DNA of 64,000 bases from Candidatus Gastranaerophilales bacterium. Lineage in GTDB: Bacteria > Cyanobacteriota > Vampirovibrionia > Gastranaerophilales > Gastranaerophilaceae. The position numbers were made by a program, and so were the translations under genes. The stretch is from NCBI GenBank assembly GCA_900770525.1, contig CAAHDT010000010.1, positions 22,532-86,531 of the forward strand, given 5' to 3'. Below the pieces are notes generated by a model. The model saw nothing but the letters and a program-made list of their open reading frames with translations, did no database searches and was not told the DNA's origin. Position 1 is the stretch's first letter. Each line of letters starts with the position of its first letter. Below are positions 17,331 to 25,732 of the stretch, piece after piece.

Positions 17331-19019
17331 TTACATACAATTTTCTTTTCTTATAATTGTAGCCAGCTCAGGATTTACGGATTCAATAAAATCTAACGTA
17401 TCAAACGAATCTTCTTTTATTCGTGAGATGAATTTATTATTAAAAACTTTAACCTTCACTAACGGCATACGGTATTTCTCAACCAAAGTGTTTGGATAAA
17501 GTGTTTTGTTTATCGTATTATTAATATTTGGAATTTTATCCGGAATAAATGTTGCACTAGTAAAACCGGCTCTGTTTAAGATTGAAGTAAAAGTTAATTC
17601 ATATTTTTTTATTACATCTTCTACTTTATCTTCAATTTTTATATTTGAAAAGAAATTATTAAACGCCTCAGATGAAAAAACTTTATTGTTGAATACGATA
17701 AAATACGATTGTAAATGTAAATGTTGCGGAGATTTTTCCCCTTCATTCAACCTGTTTTGAGTGTAACCCCAAAAATCACATCCGACTTGTTCCATTTTGT
17801 TAAAACTATCCTCAAATGGGAAAATCGGAGCATAGCAAGAATCATTGCATAAAATAAGCTGTTCTACTTCATCTAAAATCCCATTATTTTTGGCGTGTTC
17901 AATCCCTTTTTTGTAAGAATAAAAATCATACCCCTTATGTCGCTCAAAATCGCAATAATAAACCAAATCTTTGATTTTAGCGAGTTCTTTTTCAAAAATC
18001 TGACTATCAGCTACAAATATTATATTATCAACAACCTTTTTTAACTCTTGCAAATAATATATTTGAGCCTCTGAGATTTTACCATCCGGTATATATCCTG
18101 CAAAAACCGCTACTCGTTTATGTTTTAAAGGTGTTAGACTAAACTCTTTTTTCACATCTATAGTTCCTGCGATTGGTGCAAGTTCCTTTCGTGGCAAGGA
18201 AAAATACAAATGTTTACCACCAAGCATTATCGTTAGTAAACCATTTTCTTTAGTTATATTAAAAACTTTCTGAGATATTAAAAAGAGGTATGGGGATGAA
18301 AAACGGCTCACTGTATAAATTTTATACCCTTTAGAATAAACTATTAACGAAAAAACTCGTTCTAAAACATGAGCGTTTGTTGAAGTTGAGTTTGTATGAG
18401 ATGCATCTTCAAAATCATTCTCACAAATGTCAGAATCTGCAATATCCTTATAAATAGAGGCTCTTGCCATAAACATTGTACCTGCAACAAATTTGTTTCC
18501 ACGGTAATGCAGGTTTAAACGTTTCATCATAGAATTTAATATATATGTTTCTTCCGAGAGCTTTCCTCGAATTGTTTGGAATTGCCAAGGATTACAAATT
18601 AACCCAATATCTTTATTGTTATTTAGGAGTTTTAAATTATTCCTGAAAAGTTTTTTTGAATGCAACAAAAACTCTACCAAATTATCACGCCAAGCATTTG
18701 ATTTTATAAAACCGAATCTTTTTCGTTGCGCTTTTGTATGAAGTTTTAAAATATAATCGTAATTGTCAAGATTTGCTGACCTAATAGCTTGAATGAACGG
18801 GAAAACATCGTAGCCAATATTTTTTACTTGTAAAAATATTGTATCTGGCTTTATTAATTTAAACTTGTGAAATAATTCGTCTGATGGTTCAACATATGTA
18901 ACAAACAAATTCCAATCACAGTCTACTATATTTTGGAGTTTTTTTATAAAATAATCTATCTGATTATGGTAATAAATATGCAAGTGAACAAAAAGCTTTT
19001 TCCTGTAGTTTTCTGACAT
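17331..19019 (-). CDS. RgpF-like rhamnan synthesis F family protein
   Basis: A 562-residue protein of the rhamnan synthesis F (RgpF) family, which occurs in clusters for rhamnose-containing and other surface polysaccharides. Recognisable blocks are KLFVHLHIYYHNQIDYFIKK at the N-terminus, IGYDVFPFI near 80, YILKLHTKAQR near 104, and a second half beginning KRVAVFAGYIPDGKISEAQIYYLQELK (about 305) with LILCNDSCYAPIFPF near 385. The halves look like two related glycosyltransferase-type modules. It is 6 bases from the phosphatase gene upstream in the operon. The polymer it helps build is not identifiable here. Confidence 0.8.
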   Translation of the reverse strand: MSENYRKKLFVHLHIYYHNQIDYFIKKLQNIVDCDWNLFVTYVEPSDELFHKFKLIKPDTIFLQVKNIGYDVFPFIQAIRSANLDNYDYILKLHTKAQRKRFGFIKSNAWRDNLVEFLLHSKKLFRNNLKLLNNNKDIGLICNPWQFQTIRGKLSEETYILNSMMKRLNLHYRGNKFVAGTMFMARASIYKDIADSDICENDFEDASHTNSTSTNAHVLERVFSLIVYSKGYKIYTVSRFSSPYLFLISQKVFNITKENGLLTIMLGGKHLYFSLPRKELAPIAGTIDVKKEFSLTPLKHKRVAVFAGYIPDGKISEAQIYYLQELKKVVDNIIFVADSQIFEKELAKIKDLVYYCDFERHKGYDFYSYKKGIEHAKNNGILDEVEQLILCNDSCYAPIFPFEDSFNKMEQVGCDFWGYTQNRLNEGEKSPQHLHLQSYFIVFNNKVFSSEAFNNFFSNIKIEDKVEDVIKKYELTFTSILNRAGFTSATFIPDKIPNINNTINKTLYPNTLVEKYRMPLVKVKVFNNKFISRIKEDSFDTLDFIESVNPELATIIRKENCM

Positions 19020-19024
19020 AACAG

Positions 19025-19678
19025 CTAAACTCCAACGATTTTTAAAATTTCGTCAGGTGTGCCTATTATATAAGTAGCGCCCTCTCTGGCTAGTACTTCT
19101 CGACTACGAAATCCCCACGTGCACCCTATGCAATTTATTTCAGCATTTTTAGCGGTTTGGACATCTGTTTCAGAATCTCCCACATAAATAACACTATCAA
19201 CAGAAATCTGTAATTCTTTAATTGCCTTAAAAACACTGTCAGGAGCAGGTTTCTTGCGAACTCCTGCAGCTTCATTTTCTCCGATTGCAACTTGTATAAA
19301 ATCGTCAAAATATTTTTTGCACAACTCTTTTACGGCAGTGTCAAATTTGTTTGACACAACCGCAATCTTAATACCTTTTATTCGTAATTCTTTTAACATA
19401 TTCAAAACACCAGAATACGGAGATGTTTTGTTATACATATTTTGTTTGTAATGTTCTTTAAATACTGCCAAACATTTTTCAAAATTTTCGTTTGCACAAC
19501 CGTTTGGAATAGCTCTTTCAATAAGTTTTTTTACTCCATTTCCGACAAAAGAGCGAACTTCATCCAATGTTCTAGTCGGATATCCAAACTGCTTAAGTGC
19601 ATAATTAGTGCTGTCACACAAATCATCCAAAGTGTTTAATAAAGTTCCATCTAAGTCAAAAATTACACCTTGAATCAT
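19025..19678 (-). CDS. gph: HAD phosphatase, phosphoglycolate phosphatase-like
   Basis: A 217-residue haloacid dehalogenase-type phosphatase. The nucleophile motif DLDGTLLNT is at 8-16, the Lys motif within RKKPAPDSVFKAI near 147-159, and the acidic motif YVGDSETDV near 169. The helical cap follows motif I, as in Gph. The start overlaps the stop of the YhcH gene (TAATG). Within this surface-sugar operon it may instead dephosphorylate a sugar phosphate, so the exact substrate is uncertain. Confidence 0.8.
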   Translation of the reverse strand: MIQGVIFDLDGTLLNTLDDLCDSTNYALKQFGYPTRTLDEVRSFVGNGVKKLIERAIPNGCANENFEKCLAVFKEHYKQNMYNKTSPYSGVLNMLKELRIKGIKIAVVSNKFDTAVKELCKKYFDDFIQVAIGENEAAGVRKKPAPDSVFKAIKELQISVDSVIYVGDSETDVQTAKNAEINCIGCTWGFRSREVLAREGATYIIGTPDEILKIVGV

Positions 19679-20130
19679 TAAAACTCCACTGCTATCTTTA
19701 CAACGACTTTTTTTACATTGTTTTGAGCACCTAGTGTAGTTATTTGTGGAGCATGCGCATCATCAGGATAGAATATTGCAAAATTTCTTCCGTTTAAGTA
19801 TATACTGTTAAGTTCGGTTTTAGGCTTTTTATAAAAAATTATATCCTTTACACAATCATAACTCTCAAGCACTTTAAGACCGTCAATATTGATAAAATCG
19901 ATGCGTTCTTCCCCGCTCACGAGGATTTGTATATCAATAAATTTGCGATGAGATTCCAAATTGCATTCCAAAGCTCCGCGTGTTGAATATTCTTCGACAT
20001 TTGCATATGCTTTGTCGCTTATTTCATATCTTCCACAATGTGTATTAACACTTAATTTCTTTATAAATTCTGAAATTTCAGGAGTTACAATATCGTAATT
20101 ATCTATATTCTCTAAATTATCAAAAATCAT
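19678..20130 (-). CDS. YhcH/YjgK/YiaL family protein
   Basis: A 150-residue single-domain cupin-like protein of the YhcH/YjgK/YiaL (DUF386) family, often linked with sugar or sialic-acid metabolism. Family features are the Glu/His positions in RGALECNLESHRKFIDIQILVSGEERI (about 51-77) and FYPDDAHAPQI near 120. Known members are suspected sugar isomerases or anomerases, but the reaction is poorly established. It overlaps both neighbours by a base in TAATG junctions, so it is translated as part of the operon. Confidence 0.85.
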   Translation of the reverse strand: MIFDNLENIDNYDIVTPEISEFIKKLSVNTHCGRYEISDKAYANVEEYSTRGALECNLESHRKFIDIQILVSGEERIDFINIDGLKVLESYDCVKDIIFYKKPKTELNSIYLNGRNFAIFYPDDAHAPQITTLGAQNNVKKVVVKIAVEF

Positions 20131-20954
20131 TATTTCAACTCTTCCATAGCTTTTTCAAACTCTTCTTTTTTAGGAGCTTTACCATGCCAGCCGGCATTGT
20201 TTTCCATAAAGCTAACCCCTTTACCTTTAACGGTATTGGCAATAATTGCGGTCGGCTTATCGGCAGCTTTGGCTAGTTCAATAGCGTTATAAATTTGCTC
20301 TATATTATGTCCGTCAATCTCAATAACATTCCAATTGAAAGCTCTTATTTTCTCAGACAAATTATCCAAAGCCTTGATATCCTCAGTGCAACCGTCAATT
20401 TGTAATCTGTTTCGGTCAATAATTGCAACTATACTGCTCAATTTTTTTGCAGCAGCATCCATAAAGCCTTCCCAAACACTGCCCTCTTGAAGTTCTCCGT
20501 CCCCAAGAAGAACGAACACATTTGCAGGATTTTTATCCAATCTTAAACCTAATGCCATTCCGCAAGCAATAGATAATCCCTGTCCGAGAGAACCTGTTGC
20601 AGCATCAACTCCGGGGCAGAATGTCGCAGGGTGTCCTTGCAATCTTGAGCCTAATTTTCTGAAAGTCATAAGCTCTTCTTTAGGGAAATATCCCATTTGT
20701 GCTAAATTGCAATAGTAAATAGGAGAAACATGCCCTTTGGAAAGTACAAATCTGTCACGAGTCTTAAAGTTTTTATCTTTCAGCCAACGCGGCGCCAATT
20801 TCATACACTTGTGGAACAAAACCGTAACCAACTCGGTAGAAGAAAGAGAACCGCCGATATGACCGGATTGAGCGTTATAAACCATCTTTATAATATTTTG
20901 TCTATTCTCTTTGCAAAAAACTTTTAATTTTTCAATTTCAGCCTTGTTTAACAT
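20130..20954 (-). CDS. Transketolase, N-terminal (TPP-binding) subunit
   Basis: A 274-residue protein matching only the N-terminal half of transketolase, as in the two-subunit enzymes of many bacteria. It has SGHIGGSLSSTEL near 29, the substrate-loop SKGHVSPIYYC near 71, and the TPP motif GDGELQEGSVWEG...DRN near 150-180. The start is the ATG at 20954, with GGAG 6 bases upstream overlapping the stop of the preceding gene; an in-frame TTG at 20966 is less likely. The C-terminal (pyrimidine-binding) subunit normally lies directly downstream but is not here: a YhcH gene follows instead. The partner must be encoded elsewhere, or the protein pairs with another half. Confidence 0.9.
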   Translation of the reverse strand: MLNKAEIEKLKVFCKENRQNIIKMVYNAQSGHIGGSLSSTELVTVLFHKCMKLAPRWLKDKNFKTRDRFVLSKGHVSPIYYCNLAQMGYFPKEELMTFRKLGSRLQGHPATFCPGVDAATGSLGQGLSIACGMALGLRLDKNPANVFVLLGDGELQEGSVWEGFMDAAAKKLSSIVAIIDRNRLQIDGCTEDIKALDNLSEKIRAFNWNVIEIDGHNIEQIYNAIELAKAADKPTAIIANTVKGKGVSFMENNAGWHGKAPKKEEFEKAMEELK

Positions 20955-20955
20955 A

Positions 20956-21669
20956 TTACGCTCCAAATTTCTCTTGTATTACCTTTAAAACAAACAACGG
21001 TAATGTTGGGAATATTCTCTTAAACCTTTGTGGCTCTTTAACTGTTCGGTAAAGCCATTCCAGACCTAGTTTTTGATAAATTTCAGGCGCTCTTTTAACA
21101 ACTCCTGACCATACATCAAAACTTCCGCCAATGCCGATAAATACAGAATCTGGCAACAATTCTTTTGCCTTATTTATAAAGAACTCTTGTTTAGGTGATC
21201 CCAATGCAACCAAAACTAAACTTGCACCAGAATTTTTCAATTCTTCCAAAACTCTTTCATCATCCTTAAAATATCCGTCTTGTACATAACAAGTGTTTAG
21301 AGATGGAGTTTCTTTTTTTACATTTTCAACGGCTTTTTGAATAATTTCAGGTTTTGCCCCAACAAATGCAATCGGTTCAGAATTTTCGCTAAAGCGATCT
21401 ATTAATTTTCTTGCAAATTCAATTCCGGCAATTCTGCGAACACTATAGCCAAGGATTTTTAAACCAATTTCAACACCAATGCCATCCGGAATAACTAAGT
21501 CGGCATTATTGATAATTTGAGCAAATTCTTCATTTTGCTTTGCGCATAAAACCATTTCAGGATTTATGGTTACAACCTGTCCATGATGTTTTTTTATGTA
21601 CTCTATCGCCTCTTCAAACGTAAAAGTATCAATATTAAAGCCCTGTAATTTAACGGTTTTTCTTTCCAT
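20956..21669 (-). CDS. WecG/TagA/CpsF family glycosyltransferase
   Basis: A 237-residue GT26-type enzyme that transfers a sugar to a lipid-linked acceptor in surface polymer synthesis. Marks are VVTINPEMVLCAKQN (about 30-45), NADLVIPDGIGVEIGL with the family Asp, LVLVALGSPKQEFFI and FIGIGGSFDVWSGVVKRAP. The ATG at 21669 (MERKTVKLQG) is a natural start but has no RBS; a TTG at 21687 has AGGG 4 bases upstream and would add six residues. It heads the minus-strand operon with transketolase-N, YhcH, phosphatase and RgpF-like genes. Confidence 0.87.
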   Translation of the reverse strand: MERKTVKLQGFNIDTFTFEEAIEYIKKHHGQVVTINPEMVLCAKQNEEFAQIINNADLVIPDGIGVEIGLKILGYSVRRIAGIEFARKLIDRFSENSEPIAFVGAKPEIIQKAVENVKKETPSLNTCYVQDGYFKDDERVLEELKNSGASLVLVALGSPKQEFFINKAKELLPDSVFIGIGGSFDVWSGVVKRAPEIYQKLGLEWLYRTVKEPQRFKRIFPTLPLFVLKVIQEKFGA

Positions 21670-21771
21670 ACGCAAATTATAAAACAATTTTCCCTATTTA
21701 TCAAGCCTTTGTGTTGTTTGCACAAAAAAGAATTAAATATTACAAATTGTTAACATATTTGAGTAAAAAAT

Positions 21772-21799
21772 TAAAGTTTTGGCTTCATCGTGTCGATAA
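21772..21799 (+). promoter_or_regulatory. Sigma28 (FliA/SigF)-like promoter
   Basis: TAAAGTTT (21772-21779) matches the FliA -35 exactly, and GTCGATAA (21792-21799) matches the -10 GCCGATAA at 7 of 8 bases. The 12-base spacer is one longer than the E. coli consensus of 11. It lies 46 bases before the surface-type gene at 21845. Confidence 0.5.
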
Positions 21800-21844
21800 C
21801 ATGAATGCGAATGTAATAAACGAAGAAAGGAAAGGATTACCGTT

Positions 21845-22861
21845 ATGGGTATGGCTGCTTCACAAGCTAGATTTTTAGGTTTGACGGCTAGAAAGAATAA
21901 CGTTGAATTTGAAGGTCAACAAATAAACCAACAAAGAACAATGTTATCTAACCAGTCTGCAAACTACTATAATGACCTTCTCGGTATGACTGTTCCGACT
22001 CCACCGTCAGTGGACAATTATACTAAGACAGTTTATTCATTTGAGGATGGCGCATTAAATAACACGGTTACTTCATTGATTGCACAGGCTAACGGATTGT
22101 ATACCGTAAGCTATTTGTCAAAATGGCAGGATGATTATTCTGCAATCTCAGCAGCAACAAGCATTGTTACAAGAACCGGAAATGATACTACTGGTTTTAA
22201 CTATGCAATTGGGGCTGCTGATTTGAGAGCATTAGGTTCTGCAGATGAATCAATTACTGACACAACTAAACAAGCTGCAAGACAGAGAGAAGAAAAAGCT
22301 TGGGCAAATATGCTTGAGTTGAAATATGGTAAATCTGACTGGTGCGTAAGATACGTTACTGACTCTTCAACAGGAGCCGAAGTCCCTTATTTCTACAGTA
22401 AAGCTGATTTAGAAAAAGCTACTTACGATGCCCAGACTGGTTCTTCTTTGTCAAACATCAATTGCTACACAATCGGTAGTGAACAGAAAATTGAAGAACA
22501 CAGAGCAATCGAAAATTGTAAAGTTGAAAAAGATTCTTCAGGTCGTTTCATAACTTTGAGTATTCCTGAAGAAGTAGATGGAAAAGTTATCTATACAGAT
22601 TTTGCCCTAACAACTGAAACTACAACTGATCAAGATGCATACAATGATGCAATGAATGAATACGAATACCAAAAACAATTGTATGATCAATCAGTTGAAA
22701 AAATTAACTCTAAAATTGAAATTATTCAATCTGAAGATAAAAACTTAGAATTAAGACTTAAACAACTTGATACTGAACAAGATGCAATTTCTACCGAAGT
22801 TGATGCGGTATCAAAAGTAATCGAAAAAAATACCGAAAGTTCATTCAAAACATTCGGTTAA
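21845..22861 (+). CDS. Uncharacterised protein, possible secreted filament or surface component
   Basis: 338 residues with a distinctive N-terminus MGMAASQARFLGLTARKNNV that continues into a Gln/Asn-rich amphipathic helix (to about 45). The middle (about 60-260) is Thr/Ser/Asp-rich and beta-like; the last 70 residues are a charged coiled coil (YEYQKQLYDQSVEK..., LELRLKQLDTEQDAI). Helical termini around a variable centre recall flagellin, hook or needle proteins, and a sigma28-like promoter precedes it, but there is no sequence motif that proves this. No cleavable signal peptide is seen. The start has a strong GGAAAGGA. I recall no characterised homologue; probably a lineage-wide family. Confidence 0.75.
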   Translation: MGMAASQARFLGLTARKNNVEFEGQQINQQRTMLSNQSANYYNDLLGMTVPTPPSVDNYTKTVYSFEDGALNNTVTSLIAQANGLYTVSYLSKWQDDYSAISAATSIVTRTGNDTTGFNYAIGAADLRALGSADESITDTTKQAARQREEKAWANMLELKYGKSDWCVRYVTDSSTGAEVPYFYSKADLEKATYDAQTGSSLSNINCYTIGSEQKIEEHRAIENCKVEKDSSGRFITLSIPEEVDGKVIYTDFALTTETTTDQDAYNDAMNEYEYQKQLYDQSVEKINSKIEIIQSEDKNLELRLKQLDTEQDAISTEVDAVSKVIEKNTESSFKTFG

Positions 22862-22906
22862 TAAAAAGATTTTCCTTTCCCTTTTTCCTTTTTCCTATTA
22901 TTTTCC

Positions 22907-22938
22907 AACGACTAACGTGATGCTAGTCGTTTTTTTTA
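22907..22938 (+). terminator. Terminator of the 21845 gene
   Basis: An 8-bp stem (22907-22914 with 22924-22931) followed by a run of T that reaches the stop codon of the convergent small gene. Confidence 0.85.
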
Positions 22939-23100
22939 GGTTTCTTCTGGAATGAAAAACTCTGAATTGTCTAGTAATTCTCTTATGTGTTCGTAACAAC
23001 AAGCATTATGAGTAATTTGTTGATATTCCCTCACAATACTCAAAACATCATCCGTAGACATTTTAATAATTCTTCTTTTTCCTTCAATTATTCTTGCCAT
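22936..23100 (-). CDS. Small conserved-looking protein, 54 residues
   Basis: MARIIEGKRRIIKMSTDDVL begins a 54-residue protein with basic N-terminus, a helical middle (DDVLSIVREYQQI) and a paired Cys (ACC) followed by an acidic C-terminal tail (HIRELLDNSEFFIPEET). The ATG at 23100 has AGGAAG about 8 bases upstream, which argues for this start over a longer in-frame extension to 23208 that has hydrophobic, non-conserved-looking sequence. Function unknown. Confidence 0.65.
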   Translation of the reverse strand: MARIIEGKRRIIKMSTDDVLSIVREYQQITHNACCYEHIRELLDNSEFFIPEET

Positions 23101-23302
23101 AACTACACTTCCTTTCCAAAATGTGATACGGAATACTAAAACAAATACTTTTGACAAATCAGATATTTGGTTTAGGAAAATGGTTTCAAATAAGAAGTCA
23201 GAATACAAAAATGACTTTTAGTTTGGCTTATCCTATCATTGACGACAACAGGCAAATATGTTATAATCAGCCTTGTAAAATATTTAAGATAGGAGTTTTA
23301 TT

Positions 23303-23728
23303 ATGGCTTTATGGCAGATTTTTTCTATAGTTTCTGTTGTTGCAATAATTTTAGAAATCGTAATTCCTTCCGGATTTTTTCTTAATTTTGCGGTAGCAGG
23401 TGTACTTACAGCTTTGTTATCACTATTTGTAAACAGTATTTATGCATTAACCATTGATTTTATTATTCTTGCGGTTTTGTCTGTTTGGTTTATAAGACCG
23501 CTTTTAATAAAGAAAAAGGATGAAAAATCTAAACATACAGGTTTAGACGACAAATACATAGGAAAAACCGCCAAAGTTATTGAACCGATAACAAAAACAT
23601 CAGGCGCAATCACTATTTATGAAGAACGCTGGGATGCAAGAACCGTAAATGATGAAGAAATTCCGGTTGGTGCTGATGTAAAAATTCTAAAAAATGACAG
23701 TTTGATTTTGTACGTAGAAAAGATATAA
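23303..23728 (+). CDS. NfeD-like membrane protein
   Basis: A 141-residue short NfeD protein: hydrophobic segments at about 5-22, 28-45 and 50-72, then a cytoplasmic OB-fold (about 85-141) containing IGKTAKVIEPI, GAITIYEERWDARTVN and IPVGADVKI. Such proteins work with SPFH/stomatin partners in membrane microdomains. The SPFH gene follows after 16 bases, supporting the assignment. The start has TAGGAG. Confidence 0.9.
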   Translation: MALWQIFSIVSVVAIILEIVIPSGFFLNFAVAGVLTALLSLFVNSIYALTIDFIILAVLSVWFIRPLLIKKKDEKSKHTGLDDKYIGKTAKVIEPITKTSGAITIYEERWDARTVNDEEIPVGADVKILKNDSLILYVEKI

Positions 23729-23744
23729 GAAAAGGAGTCTTTTA

Positions 23745-24716
23745 ATGGGTTTACTTATTTTAATTTTATTGGTTGCATTAATAATTTATGTAGCCAAGGG
23801 TATCGTAATCGTTCAACAGCAACAAGAAGTTATTATTGAACGTATGGGGCGTTATGAAAAAACACTTTCAGCAGGATTGAATTTTATATTTCCAATTCTT
23901 GAAGCCCCTCGTGGAATTTTAACAAAACAAGTTCAGCGTGGATTTGATGGTCAGTCTTATTATACATTGAAGCTTGCGGATAGAATTGACAAACGTGAAC
24001 AAATGTATGATTTCCCTCGTCAAAATGTTATCACTGAAGATAACGTATCAATCACAATTAATGCACTTATCTACTTCCAAATTGTAGATTCTCAAAGAGC
24101 AGTTTACGAAATTGCAAACTTGCCTGAAGCAATCGAAAAACTTACTCAAACTAACTTGAGAAACCTTGTAGGGCAAATGGACTTGCAAAAGACATTGACT
24201 TCTCGTAACACAATTAACACAGAACTTCGTACAATATTGGATGAAGCAACAAATAAATGGGGTGTAAAAGTTAACCGTGTAGAAATTCAAGATATTTTCC
24301 CTCCTGCAGACATTCAAGCTTCTATGGATAAATTGATGAAAGCAGATAGAGAAAAAACTGCGACTATTACAGAAGCAGAAGGGTTGAAGCAAGCTGCTAT
24401 CAGAAAAGCAGAAGGTGAAAAAGAAGCTGCAATCCGTTCTGCAGAAGGTGAAAAACAAGCAGAAATCTTAAGGGCAGAAGGTGTTGCTCAAGCTCGTATT
24501 ATTGAAGCTAATGCTGAAAAAGAAGCTATCGGTAGAATTATTGATGCCCTAGCTGATAAAGGGCAACCGGACAAATACCTTATCGCGATGAAATATCTTG
24601 AAACTCTCAGTGATATTACTAAAGGTGATAACAACAAAGTTGTTTATATGCCATATGAAGCAACAGGTATTCTTTCTTCTGTTGATGGTATTAAACAAAT
24701 GTTTGACAAAAAGTAA
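23745..24716 (+). CDS. qmcA: SPFH/Band 7 protein, QmcA/paraslipin type
   Basis: A 323-residue stomatin-like protein. One N-terminal membrane segment (2-20) is followed by the SPFH domain (about 22-190, with VIIERMGRYEKTLSAGLNFI and the FPRQNVITEDNVSITINALIYFQI block) and a long Ala/Glu/Lys coiled coil (about 195-265, repeated AEGEKEAAIRSAEGEKQAE). It pairs with the preceding nfeD gene, as in many bacteria, and is thought to scaffold membrane microdomains and protect membrane proteins. The start follows AAGGAG. A strong terminator follows. Confidence 0.9.
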   Translation: MGLLILILLVALIIYVAKGIVIVQQQQEVIIERMGRYEKTLSAGLNFIFPILEAPRGILTKQVQRGFDGQSYYTLKLADRIDKREQMYDFPRQNVITEDNVSITINALIYFQIVDSQRAVYEIANLPEAIEKLTQTNLRNLVGQMDLQKTLTSRNTINTELRTILDEATNKWGVKVNRVEIQDIFPPADIQASMDKLMKADREKTATITEAEGLKQAAIRKAEGEKEAAIRSAEGEKQAEILRAEGVAQARIIEANAEKEAIGRIIDALADKGQPDKYLIAMKYLETLSDITKGDNNKVVYMPYEATGILSSVDGIKQMFDKK

Positions 24717-24741
24717 TGTTATTTATAACCAATATAAGTCT

Positions 24742-24774
24742 AAAGGCGAAAACCAAATGGTTTTCGCCTTTTTT
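24742..24774 (+). terminator. Terminator of nfeD-SPFH operon
   Basis: A 13-bp perfect stem (24742-24754 with 24759-24771) with loop AAAT and a T tract. Confidence 0.9.
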
Positions 24775-24804
24775 AATGCTCAAAATGCTCAAAAAAAATA
24801 AAAA

Positions 24805-25584
24805 TTATTTTATTTCTTTTTGATAGGCCCAAGCCGAATGATTATGAATGCTTTCAAAAGCCTCACAATCAACTTCAAATTCTTTTACAATGGGGTGGTT
24901 TCGCAGTTTTACAACAACGTCACGCAATACGTCCTCTACAAATTTGGGATTGTCCCAAGCTTTTTCGGTTACAAATTTTTCATCTTCACGTTTTAATAGA
25001 GGATAAACAGGACAAGATGCACAACTTTCAATAAGTTCAATTAAGTCTTCCAACCAAATGTGCTTGTCTTCGTCATAAGACACTTTTACCGTAATAAAGG
25101 CTCTTTGGTTATGTGCCCCATTGTCGGAAATTTCCTTCGAGCAAGGGCACAAGGTCGTTACCGGAACCTGAACTCCTAAGAAAAATTTGTAATCATCTCC
25201 TTCAATTACTCCTTCAAATGAGCAATCATAGCTCATTTGCGCAGGCAACTTTGTTACCGGAGATTTTTTTTCTAAGAAATATTTGAAATTAAATTCTAAT
25301 TCTCCGCTTTGCGCGTCTAAGTTTTTAATAATCTTTTCAAGACACCCCTTGATATCTACCCCAAGAAGATTTCTTGTTTGCCATTCATTGAGCACTTCAA
25401 CAAAACGTGACATATGTGTCCCTTTGTAATCTCTCGGCAATGAGACGCTAACTCTTGCACTTGCGCTCACAACCTGATTAGACTTGTTTTTTCGTTGAAT
25501 AATTAGTGGTAAATCAAGATTTTTTATCCCAACTTTCTGGATATCAACATTTCTTGTATCTTTAGAATTTTGAACATCTTTCAT
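24805..25584 (-). CDS. folE2: GTP cyclohydrolase FolE2 (type IB)
   Basis: A 259-residue GTP cyclohydrolase IB that makes 7,8-dihydroneopterin triphosphate for folate or queuosine synthesis. Family features: LPRDYKGTHMSRFVEVLNEW near 50-69, the metal/catalytic Cys in TTLCPCSKEIS near 146-156, and ESCASCPVYPLLKREDEKFVTEKAW near 187-211. FolE2 can use metals other than zinc and often replaces FolE under zinc limitation. Length is typical. Upstream lies an AT-rich region with an inverted repeat at 25623-25649. Confidence 0.94.
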   Translation of the reverse strand: MKDVQNSKDTRNVDIQKVGIKNLDLPLIIQRKNKSNQVVSASARVSVSLPRDYKGTHMSRFVEVLNEWQTRNLLGVDIKGCLEKIIKNLDAQSGELEFNFKYFLEKKSPVTKLPAQMSYDCSFEGVIEGDDYKFFLGVQVPVTTLCPCSKEISDNGAHNQRAFITVKVSYDEDKHIWLEDLIELIESCASCPVYPLLKREDEKFVTEKAWDNPKFVEDVLRDVVVKLRNHPIVKEFEVDCEAFESIHNHSAWAYQKEIK

Positions 25585-25622
25585 TTTTGATTACGCCCTT
25601 TGTAAAGTTTTATTACAAACTT

Positions 25623-25649
25623 GATTAAAAAATAGCAATTTTTTTAATC
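25623..25649. promoter_or_regulatory. Inverted repeat upstream of folE2
   Basis: GATTAAAAAA and TTTTTTAATC form a 10-bp dyad 39 bases before the folE2 start. It may be an operator or just AT-rich promoter DNA. No Zur-like box is obvious. Confidence 0.3.
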
Positions 25650-25699
25650 TGTTTTACTTTATATAAACATAAAGCTCTCTCTTCTTATTTAAACGGATA

Positions 25700-25730
25700 G
25701 GCCTTGAAAAAGATTCAAGGTCTTTTTTTT
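25700..25730 (+). terminator. Plus-strand intrinsic terminator with no annotated gene upstream
   Basis: A 9-bp stem (25700-25708 with 25714-25722, containing one G-U pair that works only in plus-strand RNA) followed by T8. Both neighbouring genes are on the minus strand, so this terminator should end an unannotated plus-strand transcript. Confidence 0.65.
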
Positions 25731-25732
25731 AT

